Origin: an uncultured Methylococcaceae bacterium
Lineage (GTDB): Bacteria > Pseudomonadota > Gammaproteobacteria > Methylococcales > Methylomonadaceae
Reading direction: 5' to 3'
DNA length: 64,000 nucleotides
Assembly (NCBI GenBank): GCA_903917345.1
Contig: CAIXAE010000006.1
Span: 31,739-95,738, forward strand
The notes under the pieces are model-generated. The model saw nothing but the letters and a program-made list of their open reading frames with translations, did no database searches and had not been told where the DNA came from. How positions within the stretch are numbered: the stretch's first letter is position 1; every line of letters begins with the position of its first letter. Positions 17,055-25,960 of this stretch are shown piece by piece. Both the position numbers and the translations under genes were made by a program.

Positions 17055-17756
17055 TTACCAGGTTCTAATATCACCTGTATCTAAGTGGACAAAATTACTT
17101 TCGGGGTAATATCCAACGCCACCTTTTGCCATAGATAGCGCCGCTTTTTTAATCATATGTGTTTGCATGCCCTCAATTCTGATATCAATAGCTCTGCCTT
17201 GAATATGGTAGCTATGTTCTGCTACCCCAGAATTGTTTTTACGTAATGCAGCATTTGTTACGGGTGCTCTATAAGCAGATACCACTTGTATCGGTTTGTT
17301 AATGCCTAAGGTTTGCTTAAGTTCAAATAATTGATCTATTAACGCAGTATCCATCGAGTGAATGTCATTCGTATGGTAATCGCGCATGATGTGATTAATT
17401 TCATGTAGCGCGTCTTTGACATAGCGCCCATTTTCAAAGTAAGTTAATTTTAGTTTATCCCCCGTTTCTCTATGGACAAGGTGTATCGATCTAGCGGGCA
17501 CAATGCGTTTAGATGCGCTTTGTGTTTTTCTATTTAACGTGCTGTGGATTAAGCGTTTGTTAACTTCTTTATGAGGAGGGTAGGTGCGACCATGCCCGTA
17601 TTGATGGGGGTCAATAATGGATCTAACTGTTGCAGACGCTATATCAGTTCCGCCTAAGGCGAGAACAGAACCATAAGCTAATTTCTTTAAAAAATCGCGT
17701 CTTGTTGCTATCTCAATTTCTTCAGTGTTAATAGTCTGTATTATTTTAGTATCCAT
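17055..17756 (-). CDS. Tat-exported YcbK-like (DUF882, peptidase M15) protein
   Basis: Predicted periplasmic zinc peptidase-like protein acting on peptidoglycan peptides. The N-terminus has a twin-arginine signal: Thr18-Arg19-Arg20-Asp-Phe-Leu-Lys-Lys, then a hydrophobic segment (about 26-43). The body has the M15/DUF882 pattern: VSAYRAPVTNAALR, SGVAEHSYHIQGRAIDIRI (His and Asp metal ligands) and FVHLDTGDIR (a last His). The length is 233 residues. It is convergent with the L,D-transpeptidase, separated by 13 nt. Export in folded form by Tat is the known behaviour of E. coli YcbK. Confidence 0.88.
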   Translation of the reverse strand: MDTKIIQTINTEEIEIATRRDFLKKLAYGSVLALGGTDIASATVRSIIDPHQYGHGRTYPPHKEVNKRLIHSTLNRKTQSASKRIVPARSIHLVHRETGDKLKLTYFENGRYVKDALHEINHIMRDYHTNDIHSMDTALIDQLFELKQTLGINKPIQVVSAYRAPVTNAALRKNNSGVAEHSYHIQGRAIDIRIEGMQTHMIKKAALSMAKGGVGYYPESNFVHLDTGDIRTW

Positions 17757-17980
17757 AACTAATCCTCATGCTGACGCGTTAAGTTGATTATCTAACTTTA
17801 GTCTTAAAATAATCTTAAATTATTGTTAAGGAAATGTGACAACTGGCTTAATACAAGGTTTAGTGAGGTATGGGGTAAATATTTTATGTGTTGATCTATA
17901 GGTCAAGATTCTGCTATATATGTAGGGGAAGCATAAATACGACCTCTACTAACGATGCATTACTAATGGGTGATCAATAT

Positions 17981-19267
17981 ATGAGTAAAAAAATCGTTAA
18001 ACCTTCAACTTATCTATTAGAAGTTAAGACGCTGTCTGACCGTATTGTTAAGGCTCAACAACCTATACGTATCTTAGATGCCATCAAATGGGATGATGGG
18101 ATTAAACAGGCGTTTTTTGATGATAAGTGTAAAAATCCTCCCAAAGTAACCACCGATTATTATAAAAATAGAGCGCTAGGTTTTGATCCTTCGGATAAGA
18201 AGCTAGAGTTTTATCAGATTGAGCGTGACTTAGTGCGTAAGTTGGGTCAACTCAATCCGCTCAGCGTGATCATGAGGCGTATCTGTCGAGAATATCAAGA
18301 TGTGATAGGGATGCTTGAAGTGCGCGGCACGCCTTTGTTCTCAAATATCTCTCAAGAATTGTATGGATCATCACAGGACGTATTTCATGTCGGAGATCCA
18401 ACCATTGCAGATTTTGGCACCATGATGGAAGCTACTTTAGATCCTTTGATTAAGTTGGATTGTGAAGAGCCGAAAACAATTAACGCAAAAGAAGCGGTAG
18501 AAATTCTCAATGAAAAAATAGAAAGTGTTTTTCCGGGTGATGGCTTACGTGCCATGTTAAGTGACGGAATTATGGCTGATGCGGCAGCAGGTACTGACTA
18601 TATTAAGTTGCGTGCCGATGCCATGTTTAATATGCGAGACCTTCGCGTACTTGAAGTACATGAGATATGGGTACATTTAGGGACAACACTCAATGGCTTA
18701 GCTCAACCGTATTGTACCTTTTTAGGCAAAGGCCCCCCATCAGCGACAGTAACGCAAGAAGGCTTGGCGGTACTGATGGAAATATTAACGTTCAGTTCAA
18801 CGCCTCATCGCTTAATGCGTTTAATTAATCGCGTGCGCGCCATTACTTTGATCGAAGAAGGCGCTGACTTTATGGATATCTTCAAGTTTTTTAAAGAGAA
18901 GGGCTTAGACGACGAAGATAGTTATACATTTACGAGTCGAGTTTTTAGGGGAAGTACTTATAACGGAATGCCTTTTACTAAAGATTTAACTTACCTGAAA
19001 GGCTTTGTTCTCACGTATAATTTTATGCGTTTAGCTGTTATAAAAGGCATGCCAGATCGTATTCCCTTATTGTTTTGCGGTAAGACGATGATTGAAGACA
19101 TGAAGGTATTGGTCGATTTAGTAGAAGAAGGGACTGTGATAGCACCGCAATTTTTACCGCCACAGTTCAAAGATTTAATGGGATTGGCTTCCTGGTTAAG
19201 TTTTAGTCGATTTATGACGTCATTAAATTTTAGACAGTTAGAACAAGATTATGCCAATATCCTGTAA
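17981..19267 (+). CDS. Flavohemoglobin-expression-modulating QEGLA-motif protein (DUF1704)
   Basis: A member of the DUF1704/QEGLA family, related to metallopeptidases. The name-giving motif is TQEGLAVL; a preceding HEIWVHLGTTLNG supplies the HExxxH zinc site. About 428 residues, as expected. The start is put at ATG 17981 because MSKKIVKP is preceded by TGGGTGA at good distance; a GTG at 17888 and an ATG at 17966 would add up to 31 residues without known homology. The role in flavohemoglobin expression is only historical; no hmp gene is near. A strong hairpin follows the gene. Confidence 0.8.
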   Translation: MSKKIVKPSTYLLEVKTLSDRIVKAQQPIRILDAIKWDDGIKQAFFDDKCKNPPKVTTDYYKNRALGFDPSDKKLEFYQIERDLVRKLGQLNPLSVIMRRICREYQDVIGMLEVRGTPLFSNISQELYGSSQDVFHVGDPTIADFGTMMEATLDPLIKLDCEEPKTINAKEAVEILNEKIESVFPGDGLRAMLSDGIMADAAAGTDYIKLRADAMFNMRDLRVLEVHEIWVHLGTTLNGLAQPYCTFLGKGPPSATVTQEGLAVLMEILTFSSTPHRLMRLINRVRAITLIEEGADFMDIFKFFKEKGLDDEDSYTFTSRVFRGSTYNGMPFTKDLTYLKGFVLTYNFMRLAVIKGMPDRIPLLFCGKTMIEDMKVLVDLVEEGTVIAPQFLPPQFKDLMGLASWLSFSRFMTSLNFRQLEQDYANIL

Positions 19268-19334
19268 ATGATGTTAAGTTGACATGGATGTTACTACTTT
19301 TATATCCATTGCATTTTTCAGATGTAATCTATTG

Positions 19335-19376
19335 AAGTACACCGGTCTTAGTCATAACACCGGTGTACTTTTTGTC
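19335..19376 (+). terminator. Rho-independent terminator after the QEGLA gene
   Basis: A perfect 12-bp stem, AAGTACACCGGT (19335-19346) with ACCGGTGTACTT (19359-19370), has a 12-nt loop and is followed by TTTT. The GTG at 19363 lies inside the stem, which argues against using it as the start of the next gene. Confidence 0.75.
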
Positions 19377-19392
19377 ATACAAGCAAGTATCA

Positions 19393-22300
19393 ATGAAAGA
19401 TAAATTTTTAAATTTCTTTAGTACCCTCAATAAAGATGAACAGCAAATATTACTGGTGTTATCAGTTGTTTATGCGCCTATTGTCCAATCGAATTTGCAA
19501 ATATTATTGCGCTCTCTTGCGTGTATAGAGCCCAAAAAATTAGCGCTGATAGATCTGCATTTAAGAGAAAAATTGCAGCAATCGGGTATGATTATTGTTA
19601 CCTCTGATGGATGGCAATGTAATAGAAAGGTAGCTGAGCATATAACACGTGTTGCCGTTAATGAGCCCTGGTTTAATAAATTGGCGCAGCATTTAATTGC
19701 CCAGCCTAGTTACTATTATCCTACTAGAGTTGATATCTACCATGCTATCAAACAACTCCGTATTTTTTTATATCAAGAAAATGTAGTGGCTTTCGCTGCA
19801 AATATTGAGCACTTCTATAATTCATATCCTCAGCACTTTACTGAGGTCATGAACGATATCTTCTTTAATCAATATAATTCAAGTTGGTTTAGTGCGTTAC
19901 CCGATGCCATCAAGAGTGCCGTTTTAAAATATTACTTAAAAGACAGTTATTTCTATTTAATCGATGATTCATTTCAGTATAAGTTACTGGAATCCTTCTT
20001 TGGAAAGAAAAGGCCCGCGAATCGAGATATCATTCATGCACTACTGTCAGAGCGTTTAGTGCGTGGTAATTTTAAAGATGCTGAAGCATGGTTGGCTGGG
20101 GATTATACGTTTGAGGGTCTAAAGTTATTAGGCACATTAAGATTCCTTGAGAATAAAAATGATGAGGCCATTGTTTATTTTCAGACGGCGCTTAAGGTCC
20201 TTAAAAAAGAGACGGGCAAGCGAAATATCGTTATTGAAGGTCTGGAGGGTTATTTTTATAACCTGGCATTGCTTAAAAGCCGTCAACTGCCCAATCTACA
20301 ATTGCTAAGGCAACAATTAAAACTAGCCATTAAGCAAGGCGACTTAAATCCTTTTAATGGCTTAAGTCTTATGTTACTAGAGCTGCTTGATATTTACCAA
20401 GGTAAATCCAGTATTGAGCAAAGTGTTTTTTTAATGACGAATAAAACGTCCGCTTACGAGCACTTATTCCAAGGGCTTCTTTTATTTTGGCTGAACGAAT
20501 TAGATGCCATAACGCTGGGCGAATCGAATAACGCTTATGTCATACAATTGGCGGAGTATTGTCAAAAAGCGAAACAATTAAATTATGGTTGGTATGCCTG
20601 CATCAGTGCTGCTTTGTTGGAGCGTTTGGGGCACGTAGATGAAGCCTGTCAATTAATGGCTCAAAACAGTACTGATTTATCTTTTGCTGAACTCATTAAT
20701 TTATTGCCCCAAGTCTCTTCTTGGCAAAGGGCTTTAGATGCATTAAATCAGTTGACTACTCAAGTGGATCCAGATGACGTAAAAGAACTCCGTATTATCT
20801 GGTCAATAAGGTTACATAAAGATAACGTCATTTTAGAGCCTAAAGAGCAGCGTCTGGGCATGGGTGGTAAGTGGACTAAAGGGCGAGTGATACCTTTAAA
20901 AAAACTGCTGAACGCTATAGATGAGTTTGATTATTTATCAGAACAAGACAAACGCATTTGTGCGCATATTCAAATCGTTAAAGAAACGGATTATTATGGA
21001 TACGCAGCAAGAGAAAAATACGTGTTATCCAGTGTTGCAATTACAGAAGCGGTAGGGCATCCGGCCATCTTTTGGGCGCATCAAGAACAGTATGATCATC
21101 CCGTCGATATTCGTTTATTAGAGCCCCAATTATTAGTTAGAGAGGTAGAGGATAAATTGCACATCTCGTTGTTACCTCCCATTAATCAAGAAAAAATAAT
21201 TGCTCATAAGACAGCCAATAATGGCCTGCAAATTTATGCAATCAATGATTCTCATCGTCAGGTAGCAGAAATATTGGGGCAAACCGGTTTAATCGTTCCA
21301 CAATCAGCACGTCAACAGGTCATCGATTCCATTGCATCAATTTCATCCATGTTAACGGTGCAATCTGACATTGGTGGATCTTCTGATTTGGCGACAACAG
21401 TAGCGTCCGATAGCCGATTACACATCCATTTGCAGCCGATGGGGCAAGGCATACAAATAGATATTTTTGTACAGCCCTTTGTTGAAGGGGGGCCACTCTA
21501 CATTCCTTGTACTGGCGGCATGACAGTACTTGCCGAGATAGACAGTAAGCAATACCAAACTACGCGTGATTTCGATTTAGAGAACCAATACCTCGTGCAG
21601 GTGCTCGATAAGTGTCCCCAGCTCTATGCAGCTAAAGAACCGCGTTGGAAATTGGATGATGCAGAAACTTCACTGGAAACATTGTTACAACTGCAGGAGT
21701 TAGGTGAGTTTGCTATTTTAGAATGGCCTAAAGATAAGAAAATCAAGCTCAGTCGTGAAGTCGGTTTGTCTTCAGTACAGTTTTCGGTGCGAAAAGAGAA
21801 AGATTGGTTTAGTGTCGAAGGTGATATAGAGGTCGATAACGGACAAGTGCTGGATATGCAGCGCCTTATGAATTTATTAAACGGTTCGACCAGTCGGTTT
21901 TTGCAATTAGAAGATGGGCAAATTATTGCGCTAACACGTGAGTTACGCCAGCGTTTAGATGACCTTACGGGGATTGGTGAAGTCCATAAAGATAAAGTAC
22001 GCTTTCATCCTTTAGCGGCTTTAGCATTGGATGAGATTACCTCGGGCATGGCGGTAACAGCTAGTGTGCCTTGGACAGATCAGCTCAATCGATTGAATGA
22101 AATGGGTGATTTAAATCCTAAGCCACCTTCTACATTGCAAGGTGAGTTAAGAGATTATCAATACGAAGGCTACCAATGGATGATGCGTCTAGCCCATTGG
22201 GGCGCGGGCGCTTGTTTAGCGGATGATATGGGCTTAGGTAAGACCATACAGGCTATCGCTTTAATACTAGCAAGAGCGCCTAATGGGCCTACATTAATAT

Positions 22301-23520
22301 TAGCGCCTACCTCAGTGTGTATTAACTGGTTAGAAGAAATACAGCGATTTGCGCCCACACTGAATGTGTCTCAGTTTGGCATCGGTGATAGACAAGAGAT
22401 GCTGGATACTGCCGGCCCGTTCGATTTAATCGTGTGTAGTTATGGTTTATTACAAACTGAATCTGAACGATTAGTTGATAAACATTGGCATACCTTAGTG
22501 GCTGATGAGGCACATGCTATCAAAAATGCGCTCACTAAGCGCTCTAAGGCGGCGATGGCCTTGCAAGCAGACTTTAAGTTGATTACGACAGGTACGCCTA
22601 TAGAAAATCATCTGGGCGAATTGTGGAATTTATTTAATTTCATTAATCCTGGGTTGTTAGGGACATTGCAAAAGTTTAATCAACGTTATGCGCAGGCCAT
22701 CGAGAATAATAAAGATCATGAGCTCCAGCAGCGTTTAAGAAAGTTACTCAGACCCTTTATATTGCGACGGTTAAAAAATGATGTATTAACTGAGTTGCCT
22801 TCAAGAACAGAAGTGACGTTGCACATTGAGTTAAGTGCAGAGGAAAGGGCTTTTTATGAGGCTTTACGCAGAAATGCAATGGATGCGCTTTTATCAAGTA
22901 ATGAAAAAGCAGAGCATAAGCAGCTTAAAATATTAGCTGAGATTATGAAGTTAAGGCGGGCTTGTTGTCATCCTAGTTTGGTGATGGAAGAAAGTGTCTT
23001 GTCTAGCTCAAAGTTACAAGCGTTTGAAGAATTGGTTGATGAGTTAATACCTAATAAACATAAAGCATTAGTGTTCAGTCAGTTTGTGGGGCATCTGGGT
23101 ATTATCAGGCGGTTGCTAGATAAAAAAGGCATTTCCTATCATTATCTAGATGGTTCAACCCCCGTTCCTAAACGCAAAATAGCGGTTAATGCTTTTCAGG
23201 CGGGCGATGGAGACTTATTTTTAATTAGTTTAAAAGCCGGAGGCACAGGCTTAAATCTAACCGCTGCAGATTATGTGATTCATATGGATCCTTGGTGGAA
23301 TCCGGCTGTTGAGGATCAAGCCTCTGACCGTGCACATCGTATGGGGCAATTGCGCCCTGTAACGGTGTATCGGTTAGTTGCGAAAGATACGATAGAAGAT
23401 AAAATCGTTGAGCTACACAAGCATAAGCGTGATTTGGCGAGTAGTTTGTTGGAAGGTGGGGAAGTGAGCGGCAAAATGTCAGTAGAACAAATGTTGGAGC
23501 TAATTAAAGATATTGTTTAA
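19393..23520 (+). CDS. Very large SNF2-family helicase
   Basis: SWI2/SNF2 ATPase of 1375 residues. The motor is in the last third: Walker A region ADDMGLGKTIQ at about 955, the DEAH box (VADEAHAIKN), SQFVGHLG, and QASDRAHRMGQLRPVTVYRL of the C-terminal lobe. The first ~900 residues are long helical and beta regions with no motif I recognise. These proteins move along duplex DNA and remodel protein-DNA complexes; the exact job is unknown. The start at ATG 19393 is preferred over GTG 19363, which lies in a terminator stem. It is transcribed on its own; a 38-nt gap separates it from the cupin gene. Confidence 0.85.
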   Translation: MKDKFLNFFSTLNKDEQQILLVLSVVYAPIVQSNLQILLRSLACIEPKKLALIDLHLREKLQQSGMIIVTSDGWQCNRKVAEHITRVAVNEPWFNKLAQHLIAQPSYYYPTRVDIYHAIKQLRIFLYQENVVAFAANIEHFYNSYPQHFTEVMNDIFFNQYNSSWFSALPDAIKSAVLKYYLKDSYFYLIDDSFQYKLLESFFGKKRPANRDIIHALLSERLVRGNFKDAEAWLAGDYTFEGLKLLGTLRFLENKNDEAIVYFQTALKVLKKETGKRNIVIEGLEGYFYNLALLKSRQLPNLQLLRQQLKLAIKQGDLNPFNGLSLMLLELLDIYQGKSSIEQSVFLMTNKTSAYEHLFQGLLLFWLNELDAITLGESNNAYVIQLAEYCQKAKQLNYGWYACISAALLERLGHVDEACQLMAQNSTDLSFAELINLLPQVSSWQRALDALNQLTTQVDPDDVKELRIIWSIRLHKDNVILEPKEQRLGMGGKWTKGRVIPLKKLLNAIDEFDYLSEQDKRICAHIQIVKETDYYGYAAREKYVLSSVAITEAVGHPAIFWAHQEQYDHPVDIRLLEPQLLVREVEDKLHISLLPPINQEKIIAHKTANNGLQIYAINDSHRQVAEILGQTGLIVPQSARQQVIDSIASISSMLTVQSDIGGSSDLATTVASDSRLHIHLQPMGQGIQIDIFVQPFVEGGPLYIPCTGGMTVLAEIDSKQYQTTRDFDLENQYLVQVLDKCPQLYAAKEPRWKLDDAETSLETLLQLQELGEFAILEWPKDKKIKLSREVGLSSVQFSVRKEKDWFSVEGDIEVDNGQVLDMQRLMNLLNGSTSRFLQLEDGQIIALTRELRQRLDDLTGIGEVHKDKVRFHPLAALALDEITSGMAVTASVPWTDQLNRLNEMGDLNPKPPSTLQGELRDYQYEGYQWMMRLAHWGAGACLADDMGLGKTIQAIALILARAPNGPTLILAPTSVCINWLEEIQRFAPTLNVSQFGIGDRQEMLDTAGPFDLIVCSYGLLQTESERLVDKHWHTLVADEAHAIKNALTKRSKAAMALQADFKLITTGTPIENHLGELWNLFNFINPGLLGTLQKFNQRYAQAIENNKDHELQQRLRKLLRPFILRRLKNDVLTELPSRTEVTLHIELSAEERAFYEALRRNAMDALLSSNEKAEHKQLKILAEIMKLRRACCHPSLVMEESVLSSSKLQAFEELVDELIPNKHKALVFSQFVGHLGIIRRLLDKKGISYHYLDGSTPVPKRKIAVNAFQAGDGDLFLISLKAGGTGLNLTAADYVIHMDPWWNPAVEDQASDRAHRMGQLRPVTVYRLVAKDTIEDKIVELHKHKRDLASSLLEGGEVSGKMSVEQMLELIKDIV

Positions 23521-23558
23521 TTAATGGCTATTACACTATAACAATAGGAGGCAATAAT

Positions 23559-23951
23559 ATGAATAGATTAAAACTAAAGTACATGGGCGCGTTTTTTGGT
23601 ATTACATTGGCTGCTCTGTTGGCGGCTTACAGTGCTGAATCAATAGCACAAGGTTCTATGGACAGAGCAACATTACTTGATAAGACCGTTGAGTTACCCA
23701 GCGAGCAAGTCAATACAAAAGTCATGCGGGTTAAGTTTACGCCAGGCTTTAAAACCCCTTGGCATACTCATGAAGGTCCAGGCCCCCGCTATGTGGTTAA
23801 GGGCACATTAACAGTGGTAGAGAATGGTAAGACTAATATATTTAAGGCCGGGGATGTATTTTGGGAAACAGGCTCTTTAATGTCGGTTGAAAATACCGGA
23901 TCTGATCCTGCTGAACTCATTATTTTTGAATTAGCGCCTGCAAAAAAATAG
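23559..23951 (+). CDS. Secreted cupin-domain protein
   Basis: A 130-residue protein with a signal peptide (about 1-31, ending ESIAQG) and one cupin barrel: PWHTHEGPGPRYVVKGTLTV contains the first cupin motif (His, His, Glu-type metal ligands), and a second strand pair FKAGDVFWETG follows. Small periplasmic cupins bind a metal, but the substrate cannot be told. The ribosome site AGGAGG (about 23546-23551) is strong. A 9-bp stem hairpin follows. Confidence 0.82.
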   Translation: MNRLKLKYMGAFFGITLAALLAAYSAESIAQGSMDRATLLDKTVELPSEQVNTKVMRVKFTPGFKTPWHTHEGPGPRYVVKGTLTVVENGKTNIFKAGDVFWETGSLMSVENTGSDPAELIIFELAPAKK

Positions 23952-23967
23952 AAACACCCTTTCAAAC

Positions 23968-24002
23968 TGAGCCATCACAACATCACATGTGTGGATGGCT
24001 CA
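23968..24002 (+). terminator. Hairpin after the cupin gene
   Basis: Arms TGAGCCATC (23968-23976) and GATGGCTCA (23994-24002) form a 9-bp perfect stem, 17 bp after the stop. The downstream sequence is not a pure T run, so termination is probable but not certain. Confidence 0.5.
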
Positions 24003-24130
24003 TTCAATCAAGTTCTTGCTCTATTTTTGAGTGATTATTTTCTTCTTTTGATAAAAATCATTGGGGTTTAATGATTCTTTGTCATGCCTTGCGTCATTTT
24101 CAATAAAAAAAATACCTGTACAACAATAGT

Positions 24131-24153
24131 TGGACAAAAAATTTTCTTGTCCA
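24131..24153. promoter_or_regulatory. 23-bp near-palindrome, possible operator
   Basis: Arms TGGACAA (24131-24137) and TTGTCCA (24147-24153) surround 9 bp of A and T. This resembles a repressor or regulator binding site in the leader region of the sigma-factor gene. I cannot name the binding protein. Confidence 0.3.
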
Positions 24154-24307
24154 TGTTTTGCGATCAAAAGACTGGGCATAAAATAAAAACATACAAATTC
24201 AATACTTTAATAAGATTTAATGGTTAATTTTACACAAATAATAGGGTTTTTTGTAGCTATAAATCCAATTAAATTAAAAAATTGTTCATGTTTTGTAAAA
24301 CTATTCT

Positions 24308-24336
24308 TTGACAAGGTGTTTTCTTATTGGTACATT
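24308..24336 (+). promoter_or_regulatory. Sigma-70-type promoter of the sigma-factor gene
   Basis: A perfect TTGACA -35 (24308-24313), 17-bp spacer and TACATT -10 (24331-24336), 125 bp before the ATG at 24461. Confidence 0.5.
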
Positions 24337-24460
24337 ATTGTGAAATGATTAGTAAACAAATTGCGAACTAATCATAAAAAACAAGTAGTCTGCATTCTAG
24401 ATATTGGGTGATAGCTCCTACTTAATAATAATAAGATTTTGTTTGCGAGGATTTAGTGTT

Positions 24461-25843
24461 ATGGCTTATTCAAATGCACAATTATCAAAACAAGAGGTTC
24501 CTTTTGTTGTCGATACTTTGACAGTATCAATACGTCAAGAAAAGGTGAGGGGATCTGAACCTGTTGAAATTGCAGAAAACAGTAATTTTTACATTGCCAG
24601 TCAGTTAAAAGAAGAGAAGCAAAAATTAATCAGTGCCTTGGCACAATTTCCAGTTACAGCGCTCTGGTTGTTGCGTCAGTACGAACAGGCGGATGTTAAC
24701 GGCAATCAAGAGCAAGATTTTGGTGTTGATACCGAGTCTACTACCGATCTCACGGGGATTAATCAATGTTTTCAAGTCTTAGTAGAAAAGTACGCAGAAG
24801 AAGCAAGTAGCGGTGTACTTAAACAGAATTTGATCAGTGCGATCAATGAGTTTAGCTTCTCATTTACCGATCTAACAAAGATTGTAGACGTAATTGTTTA
24901 CGCTTACAAATATAGAGGACTTTGTTATCAACCCAATGCGCAACATGGGCCTAAGCAATCAGAGTTAATCCTCAAAAGATTAGAGCGTGTTAATAGAAGA
25001 TATACCATTAACCATGCAAAATTATCAGAGCTAATGACCCACTACGAAGAACAATTTTTGTTCTTATCCAGCACTGAGATGCAAAAATATTTTGCGGACG
25101 TGGTGTTCGCTGAAAGCCGTTGGTTAGCGTTAAGACAACAAATTGCCACCGCAAATTCTAGACTCGTATTATTTATAGCGAATCAATACAAAGGTAATTT
25201 TTTGGATTTTGAAGATTTAGTTCAAGAAGGCCAGTCAGGGTTATTAAAAGCGGTTGATAAATTTGATTATCGCTTAGGTTTTCAATTCTCGACCTACGCG
25301 GGTTATTGGATCAGACAAGCAATATCAAGAGCCTTGTCTCGCAACGAAAGAGTGGTCAGAGTGCCTTGCGGTCAAGTTGCTAATATCAATAAATTATTCC
25401 GTACCAAAGATCAATTCTTAAACAGAGAAGGTAGAGAACCTGATCTTAGAGAGTTAGCCGATTTAACTAAGCTTTCAGTTGATGAAGTGAATAACTTATT
25501 GTCCATTTCTCAATCGGCTATGGCATTAGAAGGCTATGAAGATGATGGTGAATCAGACTTTGCACCTATTGACTATGTAGAACAACATAGTTTTACGTCT
25601 GCTTTTAATCAAATGACACAAGCCGACTTAGAAAAACTATTAGCAAAATCGATCACCCTGCTAAATGAGCGAGAAGCGATGGTGATTTGCAGTCATTTTG
25701 GAATAGAACAAGACAACTCAATGACCTTACAAGAGATTGGTGTTGTGCTTAATTTAACAAGAGAAAGAGTTAGACAAATACAAGTGATTGCCTTAGAAAA
25801 AATAAAGCGCAATTTGGGAGATGAGTTAGGCGCTTTTTTATAA
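24461..25843 (+). CDS. Sigma-70 family RNA polymerase sigma factor, divergent
   Basis: A 460-residue group-2-like sigma factor. Region 2 is clear (LVLFIANQYKGNFLDFEDLV then QEGQSGLLKAVDKFDYRLGF and FSTYAGYWIRQAISRAL), region 3 follows (REGREPDLRELADLTK), and region 4 has LTRERVRQIQVIALEKIKR, so promoter -10 and -35 binding parts are both present. Relative to RpoD the N-terminal half is shorter and the non-conserved region is different; it is not the main housekeeping factor by sequence. ATG 24461 is used because of the GAGGAT site; a TTG at 24404 gives an implausible hydrophobic start. ftsH follows 117 nt later on the same strand; FtsH degrades RpoH in other bacteria, so a functional link is possible. 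Confidence 0.85.
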   Translation: MAYSNAQLSKQEVPFVVDTLTVSIRQEKVRGSEPVEIAENSNFYIASQLKEEKQKLISALAQFPVTALWLLRQYEQADVNGNQEQDFGVDTESTTDLTGINQCFQVLVEKYAEEASSGVLKQNLISAINEFSFSFTDLTKIVDVIVYAYKYRGLCYQPNAQHGPKQSELILKRLERVNRRYTINHAKLSELMTHYEEQFLFLSSTEMQKYFADVVFAESRWLALRQQIATANSRLVLFIANQYKGNFLDFEDLVQEGQSGLLKAVDKFDYRLGFQFSTYAGYWIRQAISRALSRNERVVRVPCGQVANINKLFRTKDQFLNREGREPDLRELADLTKLSVDEVNNLLSISQSAMALEGYEDDGESDFAPIDYVEQHSFTSAFNQMTQADLEKLLAKSITLLNEREAMVICSHFGIEQDNSMTLQEIGVVLNLTRERVRQIQVIALEKIKRNLGDELGAFL

Positions 25844-25960
25844 TGTACAAAGTAGTCAAACATAGCTAATATGAAATCCTACTTAATAGGTAGGAAAGAA
25901 TAATTCAGGTAAACACCTAACGCAATATTTGATCTTTATACGAGATCAGGAGATTAAACC

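Larger units (their letters stand above)
23952..24460. other. Long AT-rich intergenic region before the sigma-factor gene
   Basis: About 509 bp without a gene. It holds the cupin-gene hairpin (23968-24002), a 7-bp inverted repeat AATCATT/AATGATT at 24056-24076, a palindrome with arms TGGACAA/TTGTCCA at 24131-24153, and a TTGACA-17-TACATT promoter at 24308-24336. The length and these elements suggest that the sigma-factor gene is strongly regulated. Confidence 0.5.

Noticed and set aside
19363..19392. GTG start for the SNF2 gene, ten residues longer
   Set aside because: The GTG lies within the stem of the preceding terminator.
25877..25895. Hairpin TCCTAC/GTAGGA between the sigma-factor gene and ftsH
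   Set aside because: A 6-bp stem without a T run is too weak to call a terminator; read-through into ftsH is possible.
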